From NCBI RefSeq assembly GCF_003363435.1, contig NZ_QRCT01000002.1, positions 1-64,000 of the forward strand: 64,000 nucleotides of DNA. Reading direction: 5' to 3'. Positions 54,404 to 63,545 of this stretch are shown in pieces; position 1 is the stretch's first letter; each line of letters begins with the position of its first letter. The DNA is from Anaerosacchariphilus polymeriproducens (GTDB lineage Bacteria; Bacillota; Clostridia; Lachnospirales; Lachnospiraceae). The position numbers were made by a program, and so were the translations under genes. The notes below the pieces were generated by a model. The model was not told where the DNA came from and did not search any database. It saw nothing but the letters and a program-made list of their open reading frames with translations.

Positions 54404-55369
54404 CTATACTGCTAATAATGCAACTAAACATAACATTGCTGTAATAATCGAAAATACAGCTACAACTTTGGTTTCAGACCAGCCGCATAATTCAAAATGA
54501 TGATGAATCGGTGCCATTTTAAAAAATCTTTTACCGCCTGTTTTTTTGAAATAGGTGACTTGAATCATAACAGATATTACTTCTACTAAATATAGAAGGC
54601 CTACAATCAAAATGAACAACGGCATTTGCAGCATATACGCGGTAGATACGACAAATCCCCCCAAAGCAAGAGACCCTGTATCTCCCATAAATACACTAGC
54701 AGGATAAACATTAAAAAGTAAAAAACCTAATAGACCACCGACAACTGCACAGGTAATCGGTTCAATCCCACTATGCGTTCCTACTGCAACAACAGAAAAG
54801 AAAGTCGCTACTAACACAGTAACACTAGATGCTAAACCATCTAGTCCATCTGTAAAATTAACACCATTGACCGTACCAATTACCGCAACGAACATTAACG
54901 GAATCGTAAAAATACCCCAATCTAAGAAAATACCCTTATCAAAACCTCCTGTAAACGGAACTAATGTTTTTAAAGAAACATCTGTAAAGTTAATAAGGTA
55001 AAAAGCAAATATTCCTGTCACTATTATCTGCAACGCCATTTTCTGTCTGGGTAAAAGTCCATCTGAACGTTTCAATACAACTTTCAAATAGTCATCTAAA
55101 AATCCTATAATTCCAAATCCTATCGTAACAAACAAAATTGGAATAATCTTTGGATAATCTTTAATATAAAACAAGGATGTAATTACAATACTTGTTAAAA
55201 TCATAATTCCGCCCATTGTCGGCGTGCCCGCTTTTTTTAAATGGGATTTCAATTCTTCTCTTTCCGTTTGACCAACTTTTAATCTTCTTAATACCGGTAT
55301 CATAATAGGTCCTAATGAAGCACTTATTACAAATGCTATAATTACCGGAATTACTATTCTAAAATTCAT
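54404..55369 (-). CDS. mraY: Phospho-MurNAc-pentapeptide transferase
   Basis: 321 residues, ten membrane segments. It transfers phospho-MurNAc-pentapeptide to undecaprenyl phosphate, making lipid I. Motifs: KKAGTPTMGGIMIL, FLDDYLKVVLKRSDGL, VNFTDGLDGLASSV with the catalytic Asp pair, FMGDTGSLALGGF and MAPIHHHFELCGW. Confidence 0.96.
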   Translation of the reverse strand: MNFRIVIPVIIAFVISASLGPIMIPVLRRLKVGQTEREELKSHLKKAGTPTMGGIMILTSIVITSLFYIKDYPKIIPILFVTIGFGIIGFLDDYLKVVLKRSDGLLPRQKMALQIIVTGIFAFYLINFTDVSLKTLVPFTGGFDKGIFLDWGIFTIPLMFVAVIGTVNGVNFTDGLDGLASSVTVLVATFFSVVAVGTHSGIEPITCAVVGGLLGFLLFNVYPASVFMGDTGSLALGGFVVSTAYMLQMPLFILIVGLLYLVEVISVMIQVTYFKKTGGKRFFKMAPIHHHFELCGWSETKVVAVFSIITAMLCLVALLAV

Positions 55370-55439
55370 ATTTACACCTCATTCTTTTGTTATTACAAAG
55401 ATAATTCAATATCATAATCAAGCTAGTATAATTCTTTTT

Positions 55440-57164
55440 TTACTTTTTATCAACCCCTAAATAAGGAAGGATATTTTCAAATATCTCTTTCGCTACTGGA
55501 GCTGCTATAGTTCCACCATAATAAATGCCCTGTGGATTATTAATGATTACTAATGCTAATACTTGGGGATGATCCGCAGGCGCAAATCCTATAAAAGATG
55601 AAATATATTTTTTGGCACTCCTCGGAAGTGTTTGTGAAGTTGCAGTCTTTCCACCAATTTCATATCCTTCAATAAACGCATTTTTACCGGTTCCTTTTGA
55701 AACTACTTTTTCTAATAAAAAACGAAGGGTTTCTGATGTTTCATCGGAAACAATATTTTCAGTAACATCATATGAAAATTTCTTAACTAGTTCTTTATTT
55801 TTTCCTGTAACATTCACTCCAAAATGAGGGGTTATCCTATTGCCACCATTTATTAATGAGCTTGCAGTAGTTGCTAACTGAATCGGTGTGATTTGAAATG
55901 ACTGTCCAAAGGATATCGTTGCTAATTCTACTATACCGACATTTTTCTTATTATGCATAATGGTATTCGCTTCTCCAGGCAAGTCAATATTTGTTTTTCC
56001 TAATAGTCCAAACTGCTTAAAATACTTATAAAAATTATCGACTCCTAATCTTAATCCTACTTCAATAAAAACAGGATTACAGGAATTCATAATTCCTTCT
56101 ACAAATGTTTCCGGACCATGACCTGTGACTTTATGACAGCGGATTTTCCTGTCTTCCACAATTTTATATCCCGGGCAATTAAAAGTATCATCTAATTTTA
56201 CGACCTTTTCTTCCAGACCTGCTGCTGATGTTATGATTTTAAATGTAGAACCCGGTTCATAAGTATCATTAATACATTGATTTCTCCACATTTGATTTCT
56301 TAGATCCTGCAATTGTTTTTGTGTTAAATTATCCGGAACTTCTATATTTAATGTAAATGGATCATTAAGATTAAACTCCGGTACATTTACCATACTGTAT
56401 ATTTCACCATTTTGAGGGTTCATAACAATAATACTTACACTATTTGCACTTTTTGTCTGCAATGCTCTCAATGCTGCCTGTTGTACATACTCTTGAATAT
56501 TACTATCTAAACTGACATGAAGATCATTCCCTGTAATCGGTTCTTGTCTCCTCTCACCTGCATCTTCAATCTCTACCCCTCTTGCATCTGTCAGAGTCAA
56601 AATTTTTCCATCAATTCCTTTTAAATATTTTTCATAGATAACCTCCAGACCAATAATTCCTTGGTTATCTCCTCCGGTAAAACCTAATACCTTGGAAGCT
56701 AATGAATCAAATGGATAGTATCGTTTGTAATCTTCATCAATTTTAACTCCAGCCAAACCATAATTACGAATGGTATCTCCAATTTCTTTATCTACATTAG
56801 ACTTTACCTTTTCAATAGAGCTCACCTTTTCTACTCGTTTTCTAACTTCGTTTTCTGTCAGACCTAACTCTTTTGATAGTACTTTTATTATTTTTTCAGG
56901 TTCTTTAATCTGACTATGAATCACTGAAATCGTACAAACAGCTCGATTATCCGCTAGAATTTTTCCGGCTGCATCAATGATTTTCCCACGCTCTGCCTTT
57001 ATACTGCGCTCCCTTTCATGAAGATCTTCTGCCTTTTGTCCATAGTATTCAGAACAGAAAATCATTAGATAAACTAGTCTTCCAGTCAACACCATCATAA
57101 ATACGGCCATACAAGTAAAAAAGATCAGTATTTTTTTTCTATTAAATGTTTTATTCTTTTCCAT
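55440..57164 (-). CDS. Class B penicillin-binding protein (SpoVD/FtsI type), KTA variant
   Basis: 574 residues from the ATG at 57164 (GAGG upstream); an ATG five codons before has no RBS. One N-terminal membrane helix (ILIFFTCMAVFMMVLTGRLV), a PBP dimerisation domain with ERGKIIDAAGKILADN, then a transpeptidase domain. Active site: S-x-x-K in EPGSTFKIITSAAG, S-x-N in MNSCNPVFIEV, and the third box reads GGKTATSQT, with Ala where Gly is normal. No PASTA domain. One of two tandem PBPs, perhaps the sporulation-specific one. Confidence 0.88.
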   Translation of the reverse strand: MEKNKTFNRKKILIFFTCMAVFMMVLTGRLVYLMIFCSEYYGQKAEDLHERERSIKAERGKIIDAAGKILADNRAVCTISVIHSQIKEPEKIIKVLSKELGLTENEVRKRVEKVSSIEKVKSNVDKEIGDTIRNYGLAGVKIDEDYKRYYPFDSLASKVLGFTGGDNQGIIGLEVIYEKYLKGIDGKILTLTDARGVEIEDAGERRQEPITGNDLHVSLDSNIQEYVQQAALRALQTKSANSVSIIVMNPQNGEIYSMVNVPEFNLNDPFTLNIEVPDNLTQKQLQDLRNQMWRNQCINDTYEPGSTFKIITSAAGLEEKVVKLDDTFNCPGYKIVEDRKIRCHKVTGHGPETFVEGIMNSCNPVFIEVGLRLGVDNFYKYFKQFGLLGKTNIDLPGEANTIMHNKKNVGIVELATISFGQSFQITPIQLATTASSLINGGNRITPHFGVNVTGKNKELVKKFSYDVTENIVSDETSETLRFLLEKVVSKGTGKNAFIEGYEIGGKTATSQTLPRSAKKYISSFIGFAPADHPQVLALVIINNPQGIYYGGTIAAPVAKEIFENILPYLGVDKK

Positions 57165-57228
57165 GCAGCAAAACCTCATAAAAGCAATTACTATAGTTTA
57201 TTATAACTTCTATAAGGTTATGTATTAT

Positions 57229-59202
57229 TTAACGAGGTACATTTTCACCGGCATTTGCCTCTTGTGTTGCCAACTCTTCTGCTTGAGGATCCTCTAAAGG
57301 AGTACTCTCCGGTGATTCAAAAGATTCTTGTGGTATATCTTCTTTAACCGTTTCCTGCGATTCTTCCAATTCTTCATCCGGATATATATTCATATAAGGA
57401 AGGACTTCGGTAAGAATATCTTTGACTAACTGTTGTGCATAAGTACTTTGTGACTGCACTTCTACATTCGGTTCATCAATAATTGCATAGATTACTAGTT
57501 CTGGATTTAAGGCCGGAACACAACCAATAAAAGAAACAAGATAATTACCCTTTCCACGTGGGTATTTTTCTGCTGTACCTGTTTTTCCTCCCATCGAATA
57601 TCCATTCACTTTTGCTGTTTTTCCTGTTCCTTCTGAAACAGTTTTGTATAAATATTCTTTGATATTATCACTTGTTTTGGTAGAAATTGTCTGCTTTTGC
57701 ACAACACTCTCATTCACTTTTACCGTATTATTATTGATACCTATTATTTTACTGACTACTTGTGGTTTATAATAATACCCGCCATTAACCAAGGAAGAGA
57801 AAGCAGTTGCCATTTGTATCATTGTAACATTAAAGTTCTGTCCAAATGAATTCGTTGCCAAATCAGCTTCTCCCATATTATCCACTTTATACAGCAAATT
57901 AGAAGTTCTTGCTTCTCCCGGTAGATCAATATTCGTTTTTATGCCAAAATTAAAAATGCCTTGATATTTACAAAAATTATCTTTCCCTATCGACCTTACC
58001 ATCTGCATTAAAGCATCATTACAGGAAACCATCAATGCTTTTTCTATTGTTACATCTCCATGACCACTATGATTGGAACATTTAATTCTGTGACCGCCCA
58101 CCATTTCGAAACCATCACAAAAATAATGCTCATCACCTTTCAGCGCACCTGTATCCAAACCTGTAGCAACCGTAAATGGCTTTATGGTCGATCCCGGTTC
58201 ATAAGTATCTGTAATACAATAATTTCTCCAGATTTTATTCAATGCATCATAAGTTTCTTCTTCATTCATTGCATCAATTTCTTCTTGTGTATAATAACCG
58301 CTTAAATCTCTTGGATTATTTAAATCATAAGAGGAAGAATCAGCCATTGCTAGTACCTCTCCTGTATTAGGATTCATAACAATAACAGCTGTATTTTTGC
58401 TTCCTGCCCCTTCTCTTGCTTCATCCTTATGCGCCTCATTGAAAGCTGCAATTTTCTGTTCTACTACTGTTTGTATATTTACATCAATAGTAGAAACAAC
58501 AGTATTTCCATTCGTTGGTGCTTTTACCGTACGCTCCAGATTATTTTCACTATTTAAAAACCCAAATTCTCTGCCATTTTCACCATTTAAGTAATCATTA
58601 TATTTTCCTTCAATGCCACCGTTCCCGACGTTACCGGCTGAAGTAAACCCTAACAAATTACTTGCAATTGTTTTTAAAGGATAACTTCTAAGATATTCTT
58701 TTTCAAACCATACCCCTTTAACATTCGTTCCCTTTTTTTTATCATTTTGTATTTTAACAAACTTTGCAATTGCATCATAAGAAAGTCTTTTTCTTAATAC
58801 TGTATATTGTGAAGCAGGTTTATCCTTTAATATTTTCTCTAGTTCCTCTGCTGTAATGTCAGAAAAACAACTTGTCAAAGCTTTTATGGATGCTTTTTTA
58901 TATTTTTCTTCAGAATTAATAATTTTACAATCTAAAATAATATTATATACATCTTTACTGGTAGCAAGAATGTTCCCTTTACTATCCACAATATCTCCAC
59001 GTCGAAACGGTATCACTTTACTATCATATTTTTGTTGCGAAAGAACTTTTTTTTCATATTTATTTCCACTTACAATATTAATGTACAAAATTCGTACTGC
59101 AAGTCCTACTAATACTAACATAACCATGATAAATAGTACAATTAATTTTTTTTGCATACGTAGCAAAAATTTTTTACTTACTTTTTTCTTTCTTTTACCC
59201 AC
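57229..59202 (-). CDS. Class B penicillin-binding protein, division transpeptidase (PBP2B/FtsI type)
   Basis: 657 residues. A basic start (MGKRKKKVSKKF), one membrane helix (LIVLFIMVMLVLVGLAVRIL), the dimerisation domain (PFRRGDIVDSKGNILATS) and transpeptidase domain: S-x-x-K in YEPGSTIKPFTVATG, S-x-N in VSCNDALMQMV, and K-T-G in GGKTGTAEKYPRG. The last 50 residues are an acidic Glu/Pro-rich tail (EELEESQETVKEDIPQE) rather than PASTA domains. It crosslinks septal peptidoglycan with FtsW, directly after ftsL. Confidence 0.92.
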   Translation of the reverse strand: MGKRKKKVSKKFLLRMQKKLIVLFIMVMLVLVGLAVRILYINIVSGNKYEKKVLSQQKYDSKVIPFRRGDIVDSKGNILATSKDVYNIILDCKIINSEEKYKKASIKALTSCFSDITAEELEKILKDKPASQYTVLRKRLSYDAIAKFVKIQNDKKKGTNVKGVWFEKEYLRSYPLKTIASNLLGFTSAGNVGNGGIEGKYNDYLNGENGREFGFLNSENNLERTVKAPTNGNTVVSTIDVNIQTVVEQKIAAFNEAHKDEAREGAGSKNTAVIVMNPNTGEVLAMADSSSYDLNNPRDLSGYYTQEEIDAMNEEETYDALNKIWRNYCITDTYEPGSTIKPFTVATGLDTGALKGDEHYFCDGFEMVGGHRIKCSNHSGHGDVTIEKALMVSCNDALMQMVRSIGKDNFCKYQGIFNFGIKTNIDLPGEARTSNLLYKVDNMGEADLATNSFGQNFNVTMIQMATAFSSLVNGGYYYKPQVVSKIIGINNNTVKVNESVVQKQTISTKTSDNIKEYLYKTVSEGTGKTAKVNGYSMGGKTGTAEKYPRGKGNYLVSFIGCVPALNPELVIYAIIDEPNVEVQSQSTYAQQLVKDILTEVLPYMNIYPDEELEESQETVKEDIPQESFESPESTPLEDPQAEELATQEANAGENVPR

Positions 59203-59213
59203 AAAAACTCCTA

Positions 59214-59732
59214 TTAATCCAAAACACTCGCTAAATTTGTACTTTCTTTTTTCGGAATGTTTTCATATTGATTCATATAGTCACTGTTCGAGTCCTTATA
59301 TATTACGATTTGTTCTTTTGAGGGATAAATCATCCCTAATTCTTCTATTGCAACTTTCTTAACATGTTCTAGATCTACGGAAGCATTTATTTTATTTGCT
59401 AATTCATCATTCTCAGATGTCATATCCTGAAGCTTGCTTTCTAGACCTGCAATATTATTTACCCTGTTAGTCAGATTTATTTTCAAATGTAAATATTCAG
59501 CACACACTGCAAACATTATAACTGCTGCAAATGATAAGAGCAATACATATCCCAGATTCATACTCATGGCTCTCTGGCGATTTCTTCTTGTCTCTACACT
59601 GACTCTTTTCTTCCTTTTATCTTCCTGAATCCTACGTCTTTTAATATCCGGTGCTGTCTCAGCACGTTTCACGGTATTTCCCTGTATGTAATTACGATTT
59701 TTATGTAATGCTTGTCCTTGTCGTCTTGTCAT
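59214..59732 (-). CDS. ftsL: Cell division protein FtsL-like
   Basis: 172 residues. A long basic cytoplasmic N-terminus (KRRRIQEDKRKKRVSVETRR), one membrane helix (LGYVLLLSFAAVIMFAVCAE), then a leucine-zipper-like coiled coil (LTNRVNNIAGLESKLQDMTS) and ELGMIYPSKEQIVIY, a typical FtsL/DivIC ending. It bridges FtsQ and the septal synthase. The call rests on topology and position between rsmH and the PBP. Confidence 0.82.
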   Translation of the reverse strand: MTRRQGQALHKNRNYIQGNTVKRAETAPDIKRRRIQEDKRKKRVSVETRRNRQRAMSMNLGYVLLLSFAAVIMFAVCAEYLHLKINLTNRVNNIAGLESKLQDMTSENDELANKINASVDLEHVKKVAIEELGMIYPSKEQIVIYKDSNSDYMNQYENIPKKESTNLASVLD

Positions 59733-59762
59733 ACATATCTTCCTTTCTACCGGCTCTTTCTT

Positions 59763-60704
59763 CTAATTTATTCTTTCAAATACCCTTAACTTAGAACTTT
59801 TTGATCTTTTGTTCCGTTCTATTTCTTCCTCTGATGGAATAATGGGTTTTCTTGTAATCACTTTTCCTTTTGGTTTTTTATTACACACACAAACCGGAAA
59901 ATGGCTTGGACATGTGCAAGGATTTTCATTTTTTCTAAAAATAGTTTTAACGATCCTATCTTCTAAAGAGTGAAATGTAATAATACATATCCTTCCTTTA
60001 TCATTTAGCAAATCAATCATTTCGTCTAATGTGTTTTGCAGAACTTCAAGCTCTCGGTTTAATTCAATTCGTATTGCCTGAAATGTCTTTTTGGCCGGAT
60101 GTCCCATACCGGCTTGTACCCGCATAGGAATTGCTCCTCTTATTACCTTAATTAAATCTCCAGTAGTCTCTAACGGTTTCAATTCTCTAGCTTTTACAAT
60201 ATGTTTCGCAATGTTTTGTGCAAATTTATCTTCTCCAAAGTCTCGAATGAGCCGATACAAATCAGCCTGACTATATTCATTTACGATTTCTTTGGCGGTC
60301 ATCTCTTGTCTTCTATCCATCCGCATATCTAATGGTGCATCTTCTTCCCTATAGGTAAAACCTCTATCTGATGTATCTAATTGATATGAAGAAACTCCTA
60401 AATCTAATACGATTCCATCCACTCCATAAATACCAATTCTATTCAGTTCCTTTTTCATTTCACTATAATTGCTTCTAATAATCGTAACTTTATCTTGAAA
60501 TTCCTCTAGTTTTTTACCAGCAGCCGCAATTGCTGCATCATCTTGATCAATACCGTAAAATCTTCCTTTTTCGGACAGCCTCTTACAAACTTCATAAGCA
60601 TGTCCACCACCACCTAATGTACCGTCTACATAGATTCCATCTGGTTTGATATTCAAATTTTCAATGGTTTCTGCTAATAATACAGATTGATGTTTAAATT
60701 CCAT
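59763..60704 (-). CDS. rsmH: 16S rRNA (cytosine-1402-N4)-methyltransferase
   Basis: 313 residues. AdoMet-dependent methylation of 16S rRNA C1402. Motifs: [29 protein letters not shown] (AdoMet loop), [61 protein letters not shown] precedes the ATG. It follows mraZ by 12 bp, the conserved dcw order. Confidence 0.96.
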   Translation of the reverse strand: MEFKHQSVLLAETIENLNIKPDGIYVDGTLGGGGHAYEVCKRLSEKGRFYGIDQDDAAIAAAGKKLEEFQDKVTIIRSNYSEMKKELNRIGIYGVDGIVLDLGVSSYQLDTSDRGFTYREEDAPLDMRMDRRQEMTAKEIVNEYSQADLYRLIRDFGEDKFAQNIAKHIVKARELKPLETTGDLIKVIRGAIPMRVQAGMGHPAKKTFQAIRIELNRELEVLQNTLDEMIDLLNDKGRICIITFHSLEDRIVKTIFRKNENPCTCPSHFPVCVCNKKPKGKVITRKPIIPSEEEIERNKRSKSSKLRVFERIN

Positions 60705-60716
60705 TTTCTTCTCCTT

Positions 60717-61148
60717 TTATATGCTTAATCCTAATTCCTCCATATGTTCTGCTATTTCATCCATATCATCATAAGCACTGTTTTCTGTCCATTTACTCTT
60801 ACTCCAAATCTCAATTCTTCCTAAGACTCCGACTAGGACAACATCTTTTTCCAGTTCAGCAAATTCCCGCAAAACGGATGGTAATAAAATTCTTCCCTGT
60901 TTATCAATTTCACATGTCGCTGCTCCTGCCAAGAAGAAACGTGAAAATTTTCTCGCATCTTTGTTGGTAAGTGGTAGAGAGTGGAGCTTCTCTTCAAATA
61001 CTTTCCACTCTTCTTGTGGGTACACAAATAAACAACCGTCCAATCCCTTAGTTACAACAAATTCTTCACCAAGCTTATCTCTAAACTTAGCTGGGACGAT
61101 TAATCTTCCTTTGGCATCAATTGTGTGATTATATTCACCCATAAACAT
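60717..61148 (-). CDS. mraZ: Transcriptional regulator MraZ
   Basis: 143 residues from the ATG at 61148, 6 nt after AGGTG; a GTG three codons earlier overlaps that RBS. Two AbrB-like SpoVT repeats: [20 protein letters not shown] and [20 protein letters not shown], both with DxxGR. MraZ oligomers bind repeated sites upstream of their own gene and repress the dcw cluster; such an array is visible at 61240-61308. Confidence 0.95.
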   Translation of the reverse strand: MFMGEYNHTIDAKGRLIVPAKFRDKLGEEFVVTKGLDGCLFVYPQEEWKVFEEKLHSLPLTNKDARKFSRFFLAGAATCEIDKQGRILLPSVLREFAELEKDVVLVGVLGRIEIWSKSKWTENSAYDDMDEIAEHMEELGLSI

Positions 61149-61212
61149 AGCAATCACCTGATATTCCAGTCGTTTTCGTTCAAATCAAAGATCGTATCAA
61201 ACTTACTTTTAT

Positions 61213-61308
61213 CCACTTCTGAGTTATCCACAAAGTTTTCCACTTATCCACCACTTTGAACCATTACGCACCACTTTCCTCCACTTTTAATACCATTCTA
61301 CCCCACTT
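61213..61308 (-). promoter_or_regulatory. MraZ operator array with DnaA-box-like sites
   Basis: On the minus strand AAGTGG-type boxes recur at 10-11 bp spacing. Plus-strand CCACTT starts at 61240, 61251, 61271, 61281 and 61303, with weaker CCATT boxes filling the phase at 61261 and 61292. An isolated box is at 61213. Mycoplasma MraZ is known to bind AAAGTGG repeats. TTATCCACA (61224-61232) is a perfect DnaA-box match, and TTATCCACT (61209-61217) and TTATCCACC (61244-61252) match in 8 of 9. Confidence 0.75.
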
Positions 61309-61361
61309 AATGAGAAATAGCAAGTATTTACTTCTTTTTTTAAGAAATTTCATTAACAAAA

Positions 61362-61408
61362 AAAGCACCTATTTATTCTCCATATTCTGGAAAATAAACA
61401 AGTGCTTT
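61362..61408 (-). terminator. Terminator of the lgt/Spo0E-like unit
   Basis: Long imperfect stem AAAGCACTTGTTTATT / AATAAATAGGTGCTTT with T7 on the minus strand. It lies 40 bp after the Spo0E-like gene and separates it from the mraZ control region. Confidence 0.75.
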
Positions 61409-61447
61409 ATATTTTTCACACTACTCATTAAATTGTCACTAACTATC

Positions 61448-61642
61448 TTAAGATCTATCCCCTATTCTTCTTGAACATATTGTATGTCTTGTGATATATT
61501 CCTCTATTAACTTGTCTAACTTCACGCTATAAGAATAGGTAATGTCAGCCGCTTTATTTGTCTCAATTGCTGTATCTAGCTGCATCCTCGCATCTTCAAT
61601 TTCCTGAATCAAAATTGAATTAGCTATCTCCCGCATTTTCAT
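61448..61642 (-). CDS. Spo0E-like aspartyl-phosphate phosphatase family protein
   Basis: 64 residues from the ATG at 61642 (GGGAG upstream). It fits the Spo0E helical-hairpin pattern: ILIQEIEDARMQLDTAI, then YSYSVKLDKLIEEYI, where SxxLDxLI corresponds to the SQELD region. Spo0E proteins remove phosphate from Spo0A~P and delay sporulation. The usual SQELD is SVKLD here, so phosphatase activity is not assured. Its first 23 bp overlap the end of lgt, so it is coupled to it. Confidence 0.6.
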   Translation of the reverse strand: MKMREIANSILIQEIEDARMQLDTAIETNKAADITYSYSVKLDKLIEEYITRHTICSRRIGDRS

Positions 61643-62507
61643 CACCTCTCCCTTTCCTAATTAAATTCTTTCTAGTTATTCCAATTATTAATACTGCGAC
61701 TGCAACAGTCACTAATGCTAAGAGTTGTGAAACAGGTATATTTAAAATTGGCAGTAATAATTGATCTGTTCTAAGACCTTCTATCCAGCTCCTCCCGATT
61801 CCATATCCTATTAAATACATTAGAAATATTTCGCCTTCAAATTTCTTATGTTTCTTATATATAAGTAACATGATCAATACACCTATATTCCATAATGATT
61901 CATATAAGAACGTGGGATGAACTTGAATGTAAGTAACATCACCAATATTCAAAATATTATTTTTCATCTCCTGTGTAATTTCATTACTTCTTACTGCATT
62001 AATTGGAAGCAACATTGCAAAAATACCATTTGTATAGTCTCCAAACGCTTCTCGATTAAAAAAATTACCCCACCTTCCTATTATTTGTCCCACCACTAAT
62101 CCTATACAAGCAGTATCTGCCAGTTGTGGAAATGACAATTGTTTTATTTTGGAGAATATAAACACTGTAATGACAGCTGCAATGACACCCCCAAAGATAG
62201 CAAGTCCACCTTCTCTTATTTTAAATATTCGAATCAAATCATCTTTGTAATTATCCCAAGAAAAAAATACATAATATAACCTGGCACCGATTATAGAGAA
62301 TATAACTATAAAAAATGCTAAATCCCAATATGTATCCGGATTTTGTCCCGTAGCTTTCGCCTCGTGCTGTACGCAAAATATCCCTATCATCATAGCAATT
62401 CCTATTATAATGCCATAATACGCAACCTCAATTCCAAATAAATTAATTGATTTACCTACATGTTCCAAATATATATTTAAATTCGGAAAATTAATATTCA
62501 TGTCCAT
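61620..62507 (-). CDS. lgt: Prolipoprotein diacylglyceryl transferase
   Basis: 295 residues, seven membrane segments. It lipidates the lipobox cysteine of prolipoproteins. Signature IIGRWGNFFNREAFGD, earlier YYGIIIGIAMMIG with the catalytic-region His replaced by the usual Tyr-Gly pattern, GARLYYVFFSWDNY, GGLAIFGGVIAA and the C-terminal GYGIGRSWIEGLRTD. Start ATG at 62507, 8 nt after AAGGAG. Confidence 0.93.
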   Translation of the reverse strand: MDMNINFPNLNIYLEHVGKSINLFGIEVAYYGIIIGIAMMIGIFCVQHEAKATGQNPDTYWDLAFFIVIFSIIGARLYYVFFSWDNYKDDLIRIFKIREGGLAIFGGVIAAVITVFIFSKIKQLSFPQLADTACIGLVVGQIIGRWGNFFNREAFGDYTNGIFAMLLPINAVRSNEITQEMKNNILNIGDVTYIQVHPTFLYESLWNIGVLIMLLIYKKHKKFEGEIFLMYLIGYGIGRSWIEGLRTDQLLLPILNIPVSQLLALVTVAVAVLIIGITRKNLIRKGRGDENAGDS

Positions 62508-62680
62508 ATGTAATACTCCTTAATTGGTCTCATAATGCGATTTCGTTCTGTCTCATTCGACTTAATCCTATTTTACCCTTTTCCATGGTAAAAATCAAAC
62601 AAAACAAAACGTGAAGTTTTTCCATTTTTCGACTACAATGACCACAAAAACCAAAATTAAGCTCGCCATATTTTGCAAAA

Positions 62681-62710
62681 AAAGCGACTCAAAATGAATT
62701 GAATCGCTTT
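62681..62710 (-). terminator. Terminator of the phospholipase C-like gene
   Basis: Stem AAAGCGATTC / GAGTCGCTTT (one mismatch), 10-nt loop, T7 on the minus strand. The rest of the 62508-62680 gap shows no gene. Confidence 0.75.
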
Positions 62711-62740
62711 AATAATCTAATCTTCGCTAACTTTATTGAA

Positions 62741-63328
62741 TTAAGCTGCAATCTCTAATTCTGTAGAATTTTTGCAGTAGATTCCTATTAAACTTAAAAT
62801 TCCTATCACTACCTGATGACAAATCGAAACAATATACTTACAATCTTCCTTCACTGTCTTCTTCATTTTTAAATATTCTTCATGGGATTTTTTGATAAAC
62901 TCACATATTTCATCAGAAGATTTAAATACTCTCATTCTCTGAAGATTTCTTTGCGCTTCCCCACTTTTTATATAAGAGCGCAATGAATATTTTAATTCTT
63001 TTTCATAGATACAATGGTCCTTTAACGATCCAGGAAATATATGATTATGAGGAAATGTAAAATAATCTGCTATAAAATGTATTACTTGACCCAAATCTCT
63101 GCAATAAACCCGCATATTATCTTGTGTAGTCCCAGTAGTAAGCCTCGCTATTTCGCTCTGCATTTTATCAAATGTTCCATTAAATTCATGCTTCATAGTA
63201 AAAAAAGATGGCTTACAATCCGGAAGAATACTTCCCAAGCAAAATGCTTTCCGGTGTTTCATTAACTCTTCTACTTCCATTTCTTTTACAATATATCTTG
63301 CTAATGAAATATGAGATTTTTTTCTCAA
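62741..63328 (-). CDS. Zinc-dependent phospholipase C-like protein
   Basis: 195 residues. It has the zinc-ligand pattern of the zinc PLC/P1 nuclease-like group: KSHISLARYIVKEM, AFCLGSILPDCKPSF, LGQVIHFIADYFTFPHNHIF and DHCIYEKELKYSL. Many clostridial relatives are called zinc-dependent phospholipase C family proteins. There is no signal peptide, unlike the secreted toxins, so it is probably intracellular and its substrate is unknown. Confidence 0.72.
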   Translation of the reverse strand: MRKKSHISLARYIVKEMEVEELMKHRKAFCLGSILPDCKPSFFTMKHEFNGTFDKMQSEIARLTTGTTQDNMRVYCRDLGQVIHFIADYFTFPHNHIFPGSLKDHCIYEKELKYSLRSYIKSGEAQRNLQRMRVFKSSDEICEFIKKSHEEYLKMKKTVKEDCKYIVSICHQVVIGILSLIGIYCKNSTELEIAA

Positions 63329-63545
63329 TATAATATCCTCCGCTTTATAAATCAGGCTATATCCAACCCGTAGTTAAAATGATTTTTTTTAGTTACCAAC
63401 ATACTCATTGTACTTCCTGAATTATTTTTTTTCAAGTGCTATTTTCATCCAATTTATAAATTTAAGATAAAAATTTAATTAAGTATCTAAATACCTCCTT
63501 TAAAACATTAAAATTCTCTATAAAATGAAATAATTTTCAAAAAAA

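Noticed and set aside
61209-61252. Replication origin at the DnaA-like boxes
   Set aside because: No dnaA/dnaN genes or AT-rich unwinding cluster; the boxes are in the mraZ control region and overlap MraZ repeats.
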